A DNA stretch of 32,195 nucleotides, taken from IMG/VR virus record IMGVR_UViG_3300020160_003218, positions 1 to 32,195 of that record. One strand, written 5' to 3'. Each line of letters starts with the position of its first letter. The first letter of the stretch is position 1. Source of the stretch: a virus. A program made the position numbers and the translations under genes. The notes under the pieces were generated by a model. That model did not search any database and was not told the DNA's origin. It saw nothing but the letters and a program-made list of their open reading frames with translations. Of the stretch, positions 1 to 7,392 are shown piece by piece.

Positions 1-1
1 A

Positions 2-1162
2 TCTGAAAGTTTTGATAATGAAGATGAATTTGATGAAGATTTGATACTTTCATTAATGAAAGATAAAGGTTGGGGAGATTTAAGTTATGATAGAATTGAG
101 GATTTTAAGGATTCTAATTACTATAAAAATCCATTTGATGAAAATGAGTTTGCTGAACAATTTGATGATTACTTATCATTTGATGATGCTATGGATGATG
201 AATACCTAAACAATAAATCAGGGGAGGGAAGAGATATATATGATGATGATTTTGAAGAAGAATCAAATATTGATTTATCTATTGAATTGGAAAATAAATT
301 AAGAAGTCTTAATGATGATTCAGAATTAACAATAGATGACTTTTTAGAAGAATTTGGAGTTAATCTAAATAATATGACTGGTTTTGCCTGGGCATCAATA
401 TTAAAAAATGCCAAAAAGTATAAAGATATGTCAGATGAAGAGTTTAAAAGAGAGTATGACCAATATAAAAACTCTATAACTGAGAATAATAGTATGAGAT
501 ATTTGAAGAATTTCAAAGAATCTTATCAAGGTAGATGGTCTGAATCTTTAAAGTCAGAAGATGTTAAACAAATATATCCAATGGTTAAAAGAATCTTAGA
601 AATATATCCTGGTGAGTCTGGTGACTCAGAAGGAATTGTTGAAGAATTAGAAAGAAAGTTAAGAAACTATGATGACATAGTTAGAGAATATATCATTGAT
701 ACTTTAATGTTTGGTGATCCAGATATTTCATTTGATGAATTAGAAAGAAAAGTAATTGACTTAGGTGATAGAATCTATGATATGGGTACTGAGAGAAGAA
801 TGGTTATAGATGCCTTTGAAGATGCCTTTGAAGTTATTGGTAAACACTTTTATCTAACAGAAAGTAAGTATGAAGAAAATATATCAGTTATAATAGAAGC
901 AGGTGAAGGTAATGCATTTATAAAAAATAGATATGTTAATTTAGAAATTAATAGAAAATTAATGAAGATATTAAATAATCAATTTAATCTAAACTTCAAT
1001 GAACTTTCAGAAAAAAATAAAATTGAAAACTCAAAGGTTTCAGAAATATCTGATTTCTTATGTAAAATTGGTTTACATAAAAATGAAAGTAAATTAGATG
1101 ACAGAGTTAGATTAGTATTTAGTGGTAAATTAACATTAAAAGATATAAAAAAATTAAAATAA
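2..1162 (+). CDS. Acidic hypothetical protein, 5' end cut by window edge
   Basis: The frame is open from base 2, so the gene begins before the window; a TTG at 41 could be read as a start but nothing marks it as one. The product is very acidic in its first third (many Asp/Glu) and predominantly helical-looking and charged after that. At the ATG at 494 the frame reads MRYLKNFKES, which matches the recurring N-terminal motif of neighbouring proteins, so this may be a fusion or contain an internal start; no promoter-like sequence precedes that ATG. The stop TAA shares its last A with the ATG of the next gene, so the two are probably translationally coupled. I do not recognise a family and assign no function. 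Confidence 0.75.
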   Translation, partial: SESFDNEDEFDEDLILSLMKDKGWGDLSYDRIEDFKDSNYYKNPFDENEFAEQFDDYLSFDDAMDDEYLNNKSGEGRDIYDDDFEEESNIDLSIELENKLRSLNDDSELTIDDFLEEFGVNLNNMTGFAWASILKNAKKYKDMSDEEFKREYDQYKNSITENNSMRYLKNFKESYQGRWSESLKSEDVKQIYPMVKRILEIYPGESGDSEGIVEELERKLRNYDDIVREYIIDTLMFGDPDISFDELERKVIDLGDRIYDMGTERRMVIDAFEDAFEVIGKHFYLTESKYEENISVIIEAGEGNAFIKNRYVNLEINRKLMKILNNQFNLNFNELSEKNKIENSKVSEISDFLCKIGLHKNESKLDDRVRLVFSGKLTLKDIKKLK

Positions 1163-1524
1163 TGAAATACTTAAAATTATATGAAAACTTTACTAACCAA
1201 ACTCCTTTAGAAAGACAATTTTCAGAAGTTGTAGTTTCAGGACTTAATAATAATGATAGAGAGATAACAACATTCTGGGCAACATTTAATGCACTTAAAA
1301 TTGAAATAAAAGATTTTATTGATACAGAAGATAGTCTATATAAGGAGATGATGTATAGAATTGTTGATGACCAAGATCCTGTTGATGTGATGGAAAATAT
1401 TGTTAGTAGAATTGGTGAAAAAAGTACTGAAATGGAAAGATTATTAACAAAAATATCAGAAATTAATCCTTATAAATATAAGGAGCAAACATATTCCGAT
1501 GATGATGAACAAATGGAAATGTAA
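1162..1524 (+). CDS. Small protein with capsid-targeting-like N-terminus (MKYLKLYENF)
   Basis: A 120-residue acidic protein of unknown function. Its first ten residues match the MKxLKxFxE motif found on about a dozen unrelated proteins in this window; by analogy with the T4 internal proteins (MKTYQEFIAE) this could be a capsid-targeting peptide, which is inference. The rest is charged and probably helical, with an acidic tail (SDDDEQMEM). The start codon overlaps the preceding stop by one base (TAATG), and the next gene follows 25 bases later, so it sits in the middle of a four-gene operon running to 2472. Confidence 0.75.
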   Translation: MKYLKLYENFTNQTPLERQFSEVVVSGLNNNDREITTFWATFNALKIEIKDFIDTEDSLYKEMMYRIVDDQDPVDVMENIVSRIGEKSTEMERLLTKISEINPYKYKEQTYSDDDEQMEM

Positions 1525-1549
1525 TTTCTTAAAATAAAAATAAATAAAA

Positions 1550-1888
1550 ATGAAACACTTAAAAAAGTTTAATGAGAATACATTACCTAGAGAGTTCCAA
1601 ATAAAATCTATTGCAGGTGCTTTAAATAGCTATCAACATATTAGTATGACTGATGATAGAATGACCTTTGACTTCCATGTGAAAGAACAAGATAATATAG
1701 AAAAAAAATTGAAAGGTATTACTTGTAAAGAATTATATGAATTATATTTTATGTTAAATGAAAATGGTATAAAAAATTTAACTAGACTATTTTCATTTGT
1801 TTTTAATGATTTAGAAAAAGAACATAATAGTAATCCTGTATTAAACATTTGGGATTTAAGACAAATTAAAAAATTATATTTTAAATAA
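1550..1888 (+). CDS. Small protein with capsid-targeting-like N-terminus (MKHLKKFNEN)
   Basis: A 112-residue protein of unknown function starting MKHLKKFNENTLPREF. The FNE tripeptide resembles the (L/I)NE sites in the prohead protease and capsid protein, so the leader may be cut after E8 during head maturation (inference). No catalytic motif is visible. It lies in the same operon as its neighbours: its TAA stop shares an A with the ATG of the HExxH protein at 1888. Confidence 0.75.
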   Translation: MKHLKKFNENTLPREFQIKSIAGALNSYQHISMTDDRMTFDFHVKEQDNIEKKLKGITCKELYELYFMLNENGIKNLTRLFSFVFNDLEKEHNSNPVLNIWDLRQIKKLYFK

Positions 1889-2472
1889 TGAGACACTTAA
1901 AAAGATTTAATGAATCACTTGAAAAAAACTTCCCAGGTGAAATATCTATATCAGACTTTATAGATAAACTTAATGAAGGTAGAACACCACCACTTGGAGC
2001 AAGTAAAGAAACCATTATTTCTTGGTGGAGTCAAAATAGAAGTAATTTCAAAATACATTACTTTCCATTCAATACACAAAAACCTATTATGGGTTGTTTT
2101 GTTGGTACAGATAGAGTTTTAATTAACTCAACACCACCAGTTCCTGGAGATATTAAGTTTTTCATAGCTCTTCATGAATCAAGACATGCATTTCAAGAAG
2201 AAAATGGTGAGTTTACACCTAAATACTTTCAAACTGTTGTAGATGGTAATAAAGAAGAATTCTTACAGAACTATAAAGAACTTGAAGATGATGCTAATAC
2301 TTATGCAATTGATTCTTGTAGAACAATGGGATTTACACAAATAGTTAATATGGAGCGTATGTTAAGAAGTAATGAAAATATGGGAGAAGAAATCTATAGA
2401 ATGATGACTGATGATTTAGCTAAAACTAATGCTAGCACATTCTTTGAATTATTAGAAGGACAAATCCTATAA
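1888..2472 (+). CDS. HExxH putative zinc metalloprotease with capsid-targeting-like leader
   Basis: A 194-residue protein with a short leader MRHLKRFNES followed by a compact domain. Residues 96-100 read HESRH, an HExxH zinc site preceded by a hydrophobic stretch (FFIAL), and E133 in EDDANTYA, about 33 residues later, fits the third ligand of gluzincin-like proteases (ExxAxxxA). This supports a zinc-dependent peptidase, though the substrate is unknown. The leader matches the motif shared by other putative virion-internal proteins, so the enzyme may be packaged and injected (inference). It is the last gene of the operon; its stop lies just inside the reading frame of a damaged convergent gene. 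Family placement is uncertain but the motif is clear. Confidence 0.75.
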   Translation: MRHLKRFNESLEKNFPGEISISDFIDKLNEGRTPPLGASKETIISWWSQNRSNFKIHYFPFNTQKPIMGCFVGTDRVLINSTPPVPGDIKFFIALHESRHAFQEENGEFTPKYFQTVVDGNKEEFLQNYKELEDDANTYAIDSCRTMGFTQIVNMERMLRSNENMGEEIYRMMTDDLAKTNASTFFELLEGQIL

Positions 2473-2540
2473 CATTTCATTTACATTCTCTTTTAAGAAC
2501 TTTTCAATTTCTTTTAATTTTCTAAATGATGTTTTTATAT

Positions 2541-2801
2541 CTAATTGGATTCTATAGTTTTAACTATATCATCTTCTTCAATTTCTAACTCTTTAACTTT
2601 TAATTCAATCTCAGGAAGATACTCAAATAAATTATTTTTATCAAGTAAGTCTTCTTTTGATTGAATTTTTATTTTACCATCAGGTGAGGTAAACTCATAA
2701 TTACCCTCATCATTAGGAGTAAATATAGTTCCTTTATCATATAGTTTTATTTCTTCAAACCCTGTATTTGTTATTAAGTCTTTTATTAATCTAAATTTCA
2801 T
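2541..2801 (-). CDS. Small hypothetical protein, probably frameshifted near its 3' end
   Basis: The ATG at 2801 (MKFRLIKDLI) is preferred over upstream in-frame codons because a promoter-like TTTAATATAATATTT abuts it and the upstream frame overlaps the nuclease gene. The product is 86 residues, with a section describing itself as EGNYEFTSPDGKIKIQSKED and an acidic tail. The frame stops at 2541, but the next frame continues with a natural-looking helical tail (LKEIEKFLKENVNEML) ending at 2467. Adding one A to the run in GTTAAAACT near 2560 would join the two into about 111 residues. The function is unknown. Confidence 0.6.
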   Translation of the reverse strand: MKFRLIKDLITNTGFEEIKLYDKGTIFTPNDEGNYEFTSPDGKIKIQSKEDLLDKNNLFEYLPEIELKVKELEIEEDDIVKTIESN

Positions 2802-2817
2802 AAATATTATATTAAAC

Positions 2818-3498
2818 TTAATAACTTTGTTTAATGAAGTCATTTTCCCAAATAGAAATAACATTATATCCTTTTTTTATTAAATACTTTTCTCTATTTA
2901 TAGTATTTCTATATAATTCACCAAATGTTTTCTTTGAAACTGAGTTATAATCTTCTGGATTATATAAATTAGGATTACCATGCCAAAAATCACCATTAAA
3001 TTCATAAATAGTATTTGTAATTGAATCATAACCATCAACAATATACTTACCAATCCTAACCTGTCTTTCTACTACACCAAGAAAATCTAACCATTTATTC
3101 TCTTTTATACCACATCTATCACCACATTTAGGACAACCTCTACCACTCATATGTTTATTAGGAGTTTGTAGAAAATCATTATGTATTTTACAAGTTATAA
3201 TTACATATTTATGTATATCAGTATAAATAACTTTATTGTATAAATATCTATCTTTATGTTTTTCTATAAATCTTTTTATTACATCTTCAATTTTTAGTTT
3301 ACCCCTACCATTATTACATTTCTTACATCCACTTCCTCTAAGATGATGGATTGGTCTTTGATGAAACTCACCATGTTCATTGCATATAATTTTTACATCT
3401 ATAATATTATTTACATAATTTACTAAAGTATAATCATATTTATAATTATGAACTATATTAGACTCATCAATAAAATCCTTAGTGCTTTTTCTTGCCAT
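2818..3498 (-). CDS. Zinc-repeat, Vsr-like putative homing endonuclease
   Basis: A 226-residue protein. Residues 1-65 and 66-125 are two copies of a zinc-binding repeat with the pattern HNxKYDY, then C-x2-HG-x-F, then an HL(R/S)G-x-GC-x2-C pair. The C-terminal part (about 130-222) reads GKYIVDGYDS, then IYEFNGDFWHGNP, then fG-x-LY-x-T-x2-R, then GY-x-VISIWENDF, which is the layout of Vsr-like PD-(D/E)XK nucleases often found free-standing in phages. It probably makes site-specific cuts that drive its own spread. The start ATG directly abuts the stop of the RHH gene at 3499, so the two are one operon. It differs from the nucleases at 18939 and 31072 in its catalytic module. Confidence 0.8.
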   Translation of the reverse strand: MARKSTKDFIDESNIVHNYKYDYTLVNYVNNIIDVKIICNEHGEFHQRPIHHLRGSGCKKCNNGRGKLKIEDVIKRFIEKHKDRYLYNKVIYTDIHKYVIITCKIHNDFLQTPNKHMSGRGCPKCGDRCGIKENKWLDFLGVVERQVRIGKYIVDGYDSITNTIYEFNGDFWHGNPNLYNPEDYNSVSKKTFGELYRNTINREKYLIKKGYNVISIWENDFIKQSY

Positions 3499-3663
3499 TT
3501 ATATTAATAATTTTTTAATTTTCTCATTCTTACTATTCTTTAACATATCTTGGTATATTAACCATTCAATATATTTTGATTTATTATTAAACTCTTCATT
3601 TAATACATCATCTAATTGTTTGTCTATGGATATGGATATCCTATTTTTATTAATCTTTTTCAT
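3499..3663 (-). CDS. Ribbon-helix-helix (Arc/MetJ-type) small DNA-binding protein
   Basis: A 54-residue protein starting MKKINKNRISISIDKQLDD. RISISID is a typical RHH beta-strand, followed by two predicted helices (KQLDDVLNEEF and KSKYIEWLIYQDML) with a turn between. Such proteins dimerise and bind operators, so it likely represses its own operon, which continues without a gap into the Vsr-like nuclease. TTAATATATA lies exactly four bases before its ATG. It may be an autoregulator of the nuclease or part of a mobile unit; both are inference. Confidence 0.75.
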   Translation of the reverse strand: MKKINKNRISISIDKQLDDVLNEEFNNKSKYIEWLIYQDMLKNSKNEKIKKLLI

Positions 3664-3667
3664 ATAC

Positions 3668-3677
3668 TATATATTAA
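3668..3677 (-). promoter_or_regulatory. TTAATATATA element 4 bases before the ATG of the RHH gene
   Basis: On the minus strand the sequence reads TTAATATATA-GTAT-ATG. The same ten bases with the same four-base spacing precede the starts at 8295, 18254 and 23533. If it is a -10/late-type promoter box the transcript would be leaderless. Confidence 0.5.
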
Positions 3678-3748
3678 GTTAGTACTTCTTCCTTTGACAT
3701 TTTGGTGTAATTTTTGTAAACTTTTTTAATAATTTTTATATTAGATAT

Positions 3749-3937
3749 ATGGCAAGGAAAAAATTAGAAGATATTAATAAAAAGAAAAAAACTGGTATCA
3801 CGGTTAATATTGACTTGATAGATATTATGGATGAATATCTTGAAGAGATAGGCAATTCAAATAGATCTAGATATGTTGAAAAATTAATAGAAGATGATTT
3901 ACAAAAAAGAGGAATAACAATTAATAAAAAATTTTAA
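3749..3937 (+). CDS. Ribbon-helix-helix small DNA-binding protein upstream of M42 peptidase
   Basis: A 62-residue basic protein: MARKKLEDINKKKKTGITVNID, in which TGITVNID is the RHH strand, followed by helices around IDIMDEYLEEIG and SRYVEKLIEDDLQKRG with the usual S/N-R turn. It presumably binds DNA as a dimer. The gene is divergent from the RHH-nuclease operon at 3663, sharing an 85-base intergenic region that may hold both operators. One base separates its stop from the ATG of the M42 aminopeptidase, so the two are probably cotranscribed and the protein may control that peptidase. Confidence 0.75.
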   Translation: MARKKLEDINKKKKTGITVNIDLIDIMDEYLEEIGNSNRSRYVEKLIEDDLQKRGITINKKF

Positions 3938-3938
3938 T

Positions 3939-5009
3939 ATGAAATTAAACAAAAAGTTTTTAAAAGAATACTTAAATAGTACTTCTCCAACAGGATTTGA
4001 ATATGAGTTAGGAGGACAGCGTGTATGGATGGACTATATGTCTAAATATGCTGACCAAGTAGAACTTGATAACTATGGTACTGCTTATGGTGTTATGGGT
4101 AATTTAGAATCTGACTTTAAAGTTGTAATTGAAGCTCACTCAGATGAAATATCTTGGTTTGTTAATTACATTGATTCTAAAGGTTACATCAAAGTAATCA
4201 GAAATGGTGGCTCTGATGCAACAATTGCTCCTTCTATGAGAGTTAATCTATGGGGAGATAAAGGACCTGTTACAGGTGTTTTTGGACACCCTGCAATTCA
4301 CATTCATGACAGAAAGAAAGAAGCTGATTTAGATTCAATCTTTATTGATATTGGAGCTTCTTCTAAAGAAGATGTTGAGAAAATGGGTATAAATATTGGC
4401 ACTGTTGTTACCTTCAAAGATGAACTAATGGAATTAGGTAAAGATTACTACACAGGTAGAGCTTTAGATAATAGAATTGGTGGATTTATGATTGCAGAAG
4501 TTGCAAGGAAATTAAAAGAGAAAGATATTAAACTACCTTTCAAACTTTATGTTGTAAATTCTGTTCAAGAAGAAATTGGATTAAGAGGTGCTGAAATGAT
4601 TGCACAAACTATTAAACCAAATGTTGCCATTGTAACTGATGTTTGTCATGAAACATCCTCTCCTTGTTATACTCCAAGTAAACAAGGAGAGCATGTTGCT
4701 GGTAATGGTGGTGTTATCACTAGAGCTCCTGCAGTTCACAATAGATTGAGAAAATTAATCTTAGACACAGCAGATAGTAAAAAAATACCTCACCAATTAG
4801 CAGCAAGTTCTACTCATACTGGAACTGATACTGATTCATTTGCTTACTCAAATGGTGGAACTCCATCTGCACTTATTTCATTACCATTGAAGTATATGCA
4901 CACAACTTGTGAAACTGTTCATAAGAAAGATGTTAAAAATGTTATTGAGTTGATTTATGAAACTCTTCTTAACATTGAAGAAAATCACAACTTTAAGTAT
5001 AACTCTTAA
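3939..5009 (+). CDS. M42-family (glutamyl/FrvX-type) metallo-aminopeptidase
   Basis: A full-length 356-residue M42 peptidase, which removes N-terminal residues from peptides using two metal ions; cytoplasmic members form tetrahedral dodecamers. Expected ligands and catalytic residues are all present: H67 in EAHSDE, D177 in ALDNRIGG, E211/E212 in SVQEEIGLRG, D234 in VTDVC and H321 in KYMHTTCE, the last in the family context PL(K/R)YMH. There is no signal peptide and no shared packaging leader, so it probably acts in the infected cell. It follows an RHH gene by one base and ends at a bidirectional terminator. Such a peptidase is uncommon in a phage; it might recycle peptides or process a host target (inference). 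Confidence 0.9.
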   Translation: MKLNKKFLKEYLNSTSPTGFEYELGGQRVWMDYMSKYADQVELDNYGTAYGVMGNLESDFKVVIEAHSDEISWFVNYIDSKGYIKVIRNGGSDATIAPSMRVNLWGDKGPVTGVFGHPAIHIHDRKKEADLDSIFIDIGASSKEDVEKMGINIGTVVTFKDELMELGKDYYTGRALDNRIGGFMIAEVARKLKEKDIKLPFKLYVVNSVQEEIGLRGAEMIAQTIKPNVAIVTDVCHETSSPCYTPSKQGEHVAGNGGVITRAPAVHNRLRKLILDTADSKKIPHQLAASSTHTGTDTDSFAYSNGGTPSALISLPLKYMHTTCETVHKKDVKNVIELIYETLLNIEENHNFKYNS

Positions 5010-5013
5010 AAAC

Positions 5014-5042
5014 AAAAAACCCATCAAATGATGGGTTTTTTT
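5014..5042. terminator. Bidirectional Rho-independent terminator
   Basis: The stem ACCCATC / GATGGGT with a four-base loop is flanked by an A-tract and a T-tract, so it can stop transcription of the M42 gene on the plus strand and uvsY on the minus strand. Confidence 0.85.
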
Positions 5043-5535
5043 ATTTTCCTAAGTAGTTCATTAATTCAACCATATTCTTAATTGCAAATCCAAGTGATTC
5101 TAAGTTTTTAACAGTATCTCTCAAAAACTGAATATGACTTTCTATTATTTCCATTGCTCTTTCATTCTCTGCCAAATGACCATCAATTAAAATACCTTTC
5201 TCTCCCATATTGGTTTTAATACCAAATCCAGTTGCATAAAAAACAAACCTATCTTGTTTTAGTCTTTTAATTTTTGTGGATTCCTTACTTCTTTTATTAA
5301 GAAATAGATTTACTTCTTCATTCAATACTTGTCTGAATGAAAGCGCAAGTGCTTGTGTATTTAGAATTTCTTTATGACTTGCAGGTAAACTAAAATCCAA
5401 TGCCAATGATTTAAACAATGGATCAACATTTTTACTCCACTCTATTCTTTTATCATTAAAAAAGTCTTCCATTTTATCATTTACTTCTTTAACTTTGGCA
5501 ATTCTATCTACTTCTTCTTGATTATATAGATTCAT
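5041..5535 (-). CDS. uvsY: UvsY-like recombination mediator
   Basis: A 164-residue protein whose C-terminus, LGFAIKNMVELMNYLGK, closely follows the end of T4 UvsY (RGFAIKHIQDMRAFEAGK as I recall it), preceded by the same kind of helix. UvsY loads the UvsX recombinase onto single-stranded DNA coated with gp32 and is needed for recombination-dependent replication. T4 UvsY is 137 residues, so this one is slightly longer, with extra residues at the N-terminus. It lies one base downstream of a small unknown gene in a two-gene minus-strand operon that ends at the 5014..5042 terminator. The assignment rests on the C-terminal match and the size. Confidence 0.75.
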   Translation of the reverse strand: MNLYNQEEVDRIAKVKEVNDKMEDFFNDKRIEWSKNVDPLFKSLALDFSLPASHKEILNTQALALSFRQVLNEEVNLFLNKRSKESTKIKRLKQDRFVFYATGFGIKTNMGEKGILIDGHLAENERAMEIIESHIQFLRDTVKNLESLGFAIKNMVELMNYLGK

Positions 5536-5536
5536 C

Positions 5537-5947
5537 TTATTTGATTATTTTTTTAAGCTTATAGTCTCTCAATAAGTCTGTCTTTGATAAACCATTATTT
5601 ATCAAAGTACTTACTTTATTCTCTAATTTATTGTTTAGGTATTCTTCAAGCAGGTCTGCCCATTTTTGTGTTAAGTCAATGTCTTCAATTACAACATCAT
5701 CCATATTAACATTAAGTTCAATACAATTGTTTCTACAATCTATTAGAATTTGAATTGAGTTATAACTACTATTATCAGTTAGTATTTGACCTGTTGAACT
5801 ATTTATAATAGTATCTGATTCTTTATTCTCTAAATAAAGATTTATTCCAAAGTGTCTAAATCCATATTTCATCTTTTTTGATACTTCTATTCTTTCATCT
5901 TCTATATTTTCATATAGAAATGTTAAAAACTCATCAATTTCATTCAT
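5537..5947 (-). CDS. Hypothetical protein upstream of uvsY
   Basis: A 136-residue acidic protein of unknown function beginning MNEIDEFLTFLYENIEDERIE. It has predicted beta strands in the middle (SIQILIDCRNNCIELNVNMDD) and a helical, lysine-rich end. No motif is recognised. It lies directly upstream of uvsY, so a role in recombination or replication is possible but unsupported. Its own promoter region is 5948..6030, where a TATATATAAT run lies about 50 bases before the ATG and after the terminator of the preceding operon. Confidence 0.65.
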   Translation of the reverse strand: MNEIDEFLTFLYENIEDERIEVSKKMKYGFRHFGINLYLENKESDTIINSSTGQILTDNSSYNSIQILIDCRNNCIELNVNMDDVVIEDIDLTQKWADLLEEYLNNKLENKVSTLINNGLSKTDLLRDYKLKKIIK

Positions 5948-6030
5948 TCATAGGCCAATAATTTTTAATCTCTAATAAATTAAAGATTTATGATTATATA
6001 TATTTTATCATGTGTTGTTTAGTATAAAAG

Positions 6031-6060
6031 AAAAAACCTCACTTTTAAGTGAGGTTTTTT
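6031..6060. terminator. Bidirectional Rho-independent terminator
   Basis: The stem AAAACCTCACTT / AAGTGAGGTTTT forms a long perfect hairpin with flanking A and T tracts. It ends the minus-strand operon 7386..6062. Confidence 0.85.
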
Positions 6061-6061
6061 A

Positions 6062-6577
6062 TTAAAGTTCATGAGGATATAATTCTAAACTACCACCTTC
6101 TGGTCTATTAAGTTTATTATTAGTATTACCTGCTATAAAATCAAATACTTCTTCAATATCATCTTTAGAACTTGTAATGTGATCAGATGCCCAGTCATGT
6201 TCATTTAACATAGCATCAATTTCACCTCTATCCATTTGTAGTAATTCATCTACTAATCTTTTGATAGTTTCTAAATTAGAAAAGAACATATAATTACCTT
6301 CTTCTTGATGTTCTTTAAGACTTCTTAAAGTTTTAGCTAATTCCAATCTTCTTTTTTTTGTAGCATCTTTCTTGTCTAATTGAGTTCCAGGTTTTTTCTT
6401 ATCTTTATCTTTGGCTTTCAATTTAGATAATTCTTTTTCTATCTCAGTTTTAGTTATTTTCTCATCTTTACCTTTACCTAAAGACTTTTTTAAAGCACCT
6501 GGTTTCTTAATTGCATCTTGAATCCATTTATCTTTCTTTTCTTCATTAAATGATTCAAATGATTGTAACTTATCCAT
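6062..6577 (-). CDS. Basic virion-internal-type protein with leader MDKLQSFESFNEE
   Basis: A 171-residue protein. The leader MDKLQSFESFNEE matches the shared capsid-targeting-like motif, with a possible cut after FNE. Residues 15-75 are highly basic and read W-x2-AIKKPGALKKSLGKGK then a run of K/D, ending RRLELAKTLRSL; I recall this KPGALKKSLG segment as recurrent in large-phage proteins. The acidic C-terminal part (HDWASDHITSSKDDIEEVFDFI) is also a recurring phage module. A strongly basic middle fits DNA contact inside the head, which is inference. It is the last gene of a three-gene operon before the 6031 terminator. Confidence 0.75.
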   Translation of the reverse strand: MDKLQSFESFNEEKKDKWIQDAIKKPGALKKSLGKGKDEKITKTEIEKELSKLKAKDKDKKKPGTQLDKKDATKKRRLELAKTLRSLKEHQEEGNYMFFSNLETIKRLVDELLQMDRGEIDAMLNEHDWASDHITSSKDDIEEVFDFIAGNTNNKLNRPEGGSLELYPHEL

Positions 6578-6586
6578 TTTATTTGA

Positions 6587-6835
6587 TTATTTTTTGTTTA
6601 TTAATTCATACATACCATTAGATGATGGATATTGGTATTCACCTTTCTTTACTCCTTTAACAGAACCAACTTCTACTATCTGTGCTTCACTATCTCCAGT
6701 CTTTTTAAGTATCATTGGTTTATTTTCTTTATCATCTCCAAACATTTTATATTCATCACCAATTTCCATGTCTTTGAAAAGTGTTAAACTTTCATAAACT
6801 TTGTTAAATGATTCAAATGATTTTAACTTATTCAT
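6587..6835 (-). CDS. Small protein with capsid-targeting-like N-terminus (MNKLKSFESF)
   Basis: An 82-residue protein. The ATG at 6835 is chosen over an in-frame TTG 36 bases upstream because it gives the shared leader MNKLKSFESFNKVYES and because the upstream bases include the promoter-like TTAATATATA. The remainder, with EIGDEYKMFG and PMILKKTGDSEAQIVEVGSVKG, looks like a small beta-rich domain. The function is unknown. It lies between the GNAT-like gene and the basic protein, all with the same leader. Confidence 0.75.
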   Translation of the reverse strand: MNKLKSFESFNKVYESLTLFKDMEIGDEYKMFGDDKENKPMILKKTGDSEAQIVEVGSVKGVKKGEYQYPSSNGMYELINKK

Positions 6836-6873
6836 TTCTATTTTATTGTTTTTATATATATTAATATTCAAAA

Positions 6874-7386
6874 TTATCTTTTTACATAGAAAACATCAAC
6901 TCTATTATCATCTTCCATAAAGTAACCAATAAGTTTAGTTTTATTAAAATAGTTCATTGTTTCTTCCATACCATCATATTGTTGAATTGTTAGGAAATTC
7001 CAATCACTATTTTTAAGTTCATTTATCAGTTTATATGCTGCAAAACTTTTTCTATAATCAGGTAATATAACAAGTGCAACTCCTTCAATTCCTTTACCAC
7101 TTAAATCAACATCTTCTATTTGTTCCCAAGTATCATTAGATTTTAAATCATAAATTATAGAATCACCAATTAATAAAACACCAACTACATTACCATTTTC
7201 TTTAGCAATATATGAGTTATCAAAATCAACAACATCTTGCAAATACTCTAATGAGTCTTCATAAGGTAATTTGTCTTCAAATTGTTTAGCAACAATATCT
7301 TTAGCTATTTCAATATCATCACCTTGTATCTTAGATACAACAATATCTTCTCTATTTAACTCTTCAAATAATTTAATGTACTTCAT
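6874..7386 (-). CDS. GNAT-like acetyltransferase with capsid-targeting-like leader
   Basis: A 170-residue protein. After the leader MKYIKLFEELNRED, the order of elements resembles the GNAT fold: SYIAKENGNVVGVLLIGDS (strands 2-3), then GIEGVALVILPDYRKSFAAYKLINEL, where the V-x-L-x3-P-x-YR-x3 segment occupies the position of the acetyl-CoA binding loop and helix, then FLTIQQYDGMEETMNYFNKTKLIGY, resembling the C-terminal helix and strand. The Q/R-x2-G-x-G/A loop is imperfect (YRKSFAA), so activity is uncertain. With its leader it could be packaged and modify a host protein early, as T4 Alt does by ADP-ribosylation (inference). Confidence 0.6.
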   Translation of the reverse strand: MKYIKLFEELNREDIVVSKIQGDDIEIAKDIVAKQFEDKLPYEDSLEYLQDVVDFDNSYIAKENGNVVGVLLIGDSIIYDLKSNDTWEQIEDVDLSGKGIEGVALVILPDYRKSFAAYKLINELKNSDWNFLTIQQYDGMEETMNYFNKTKLIGYFMEDDNRVDVFYVKR

Positions 7387-7392
7387 TATCTT

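Noticed and set aside
169-516. Minus-strand open frame inside the first gene
   Set aside because: It is antisense to an acidic, clearly coding frame and Ser/Leu-rich as expected from complement of Asp/Glu codons.
3482-3682. Plus-strand open frame opposite the RHH gene
   Set aside because: It is the hydrophobic complement of the lysine-rich RHH coding sequence; the RHH frame has the fold and promoter.
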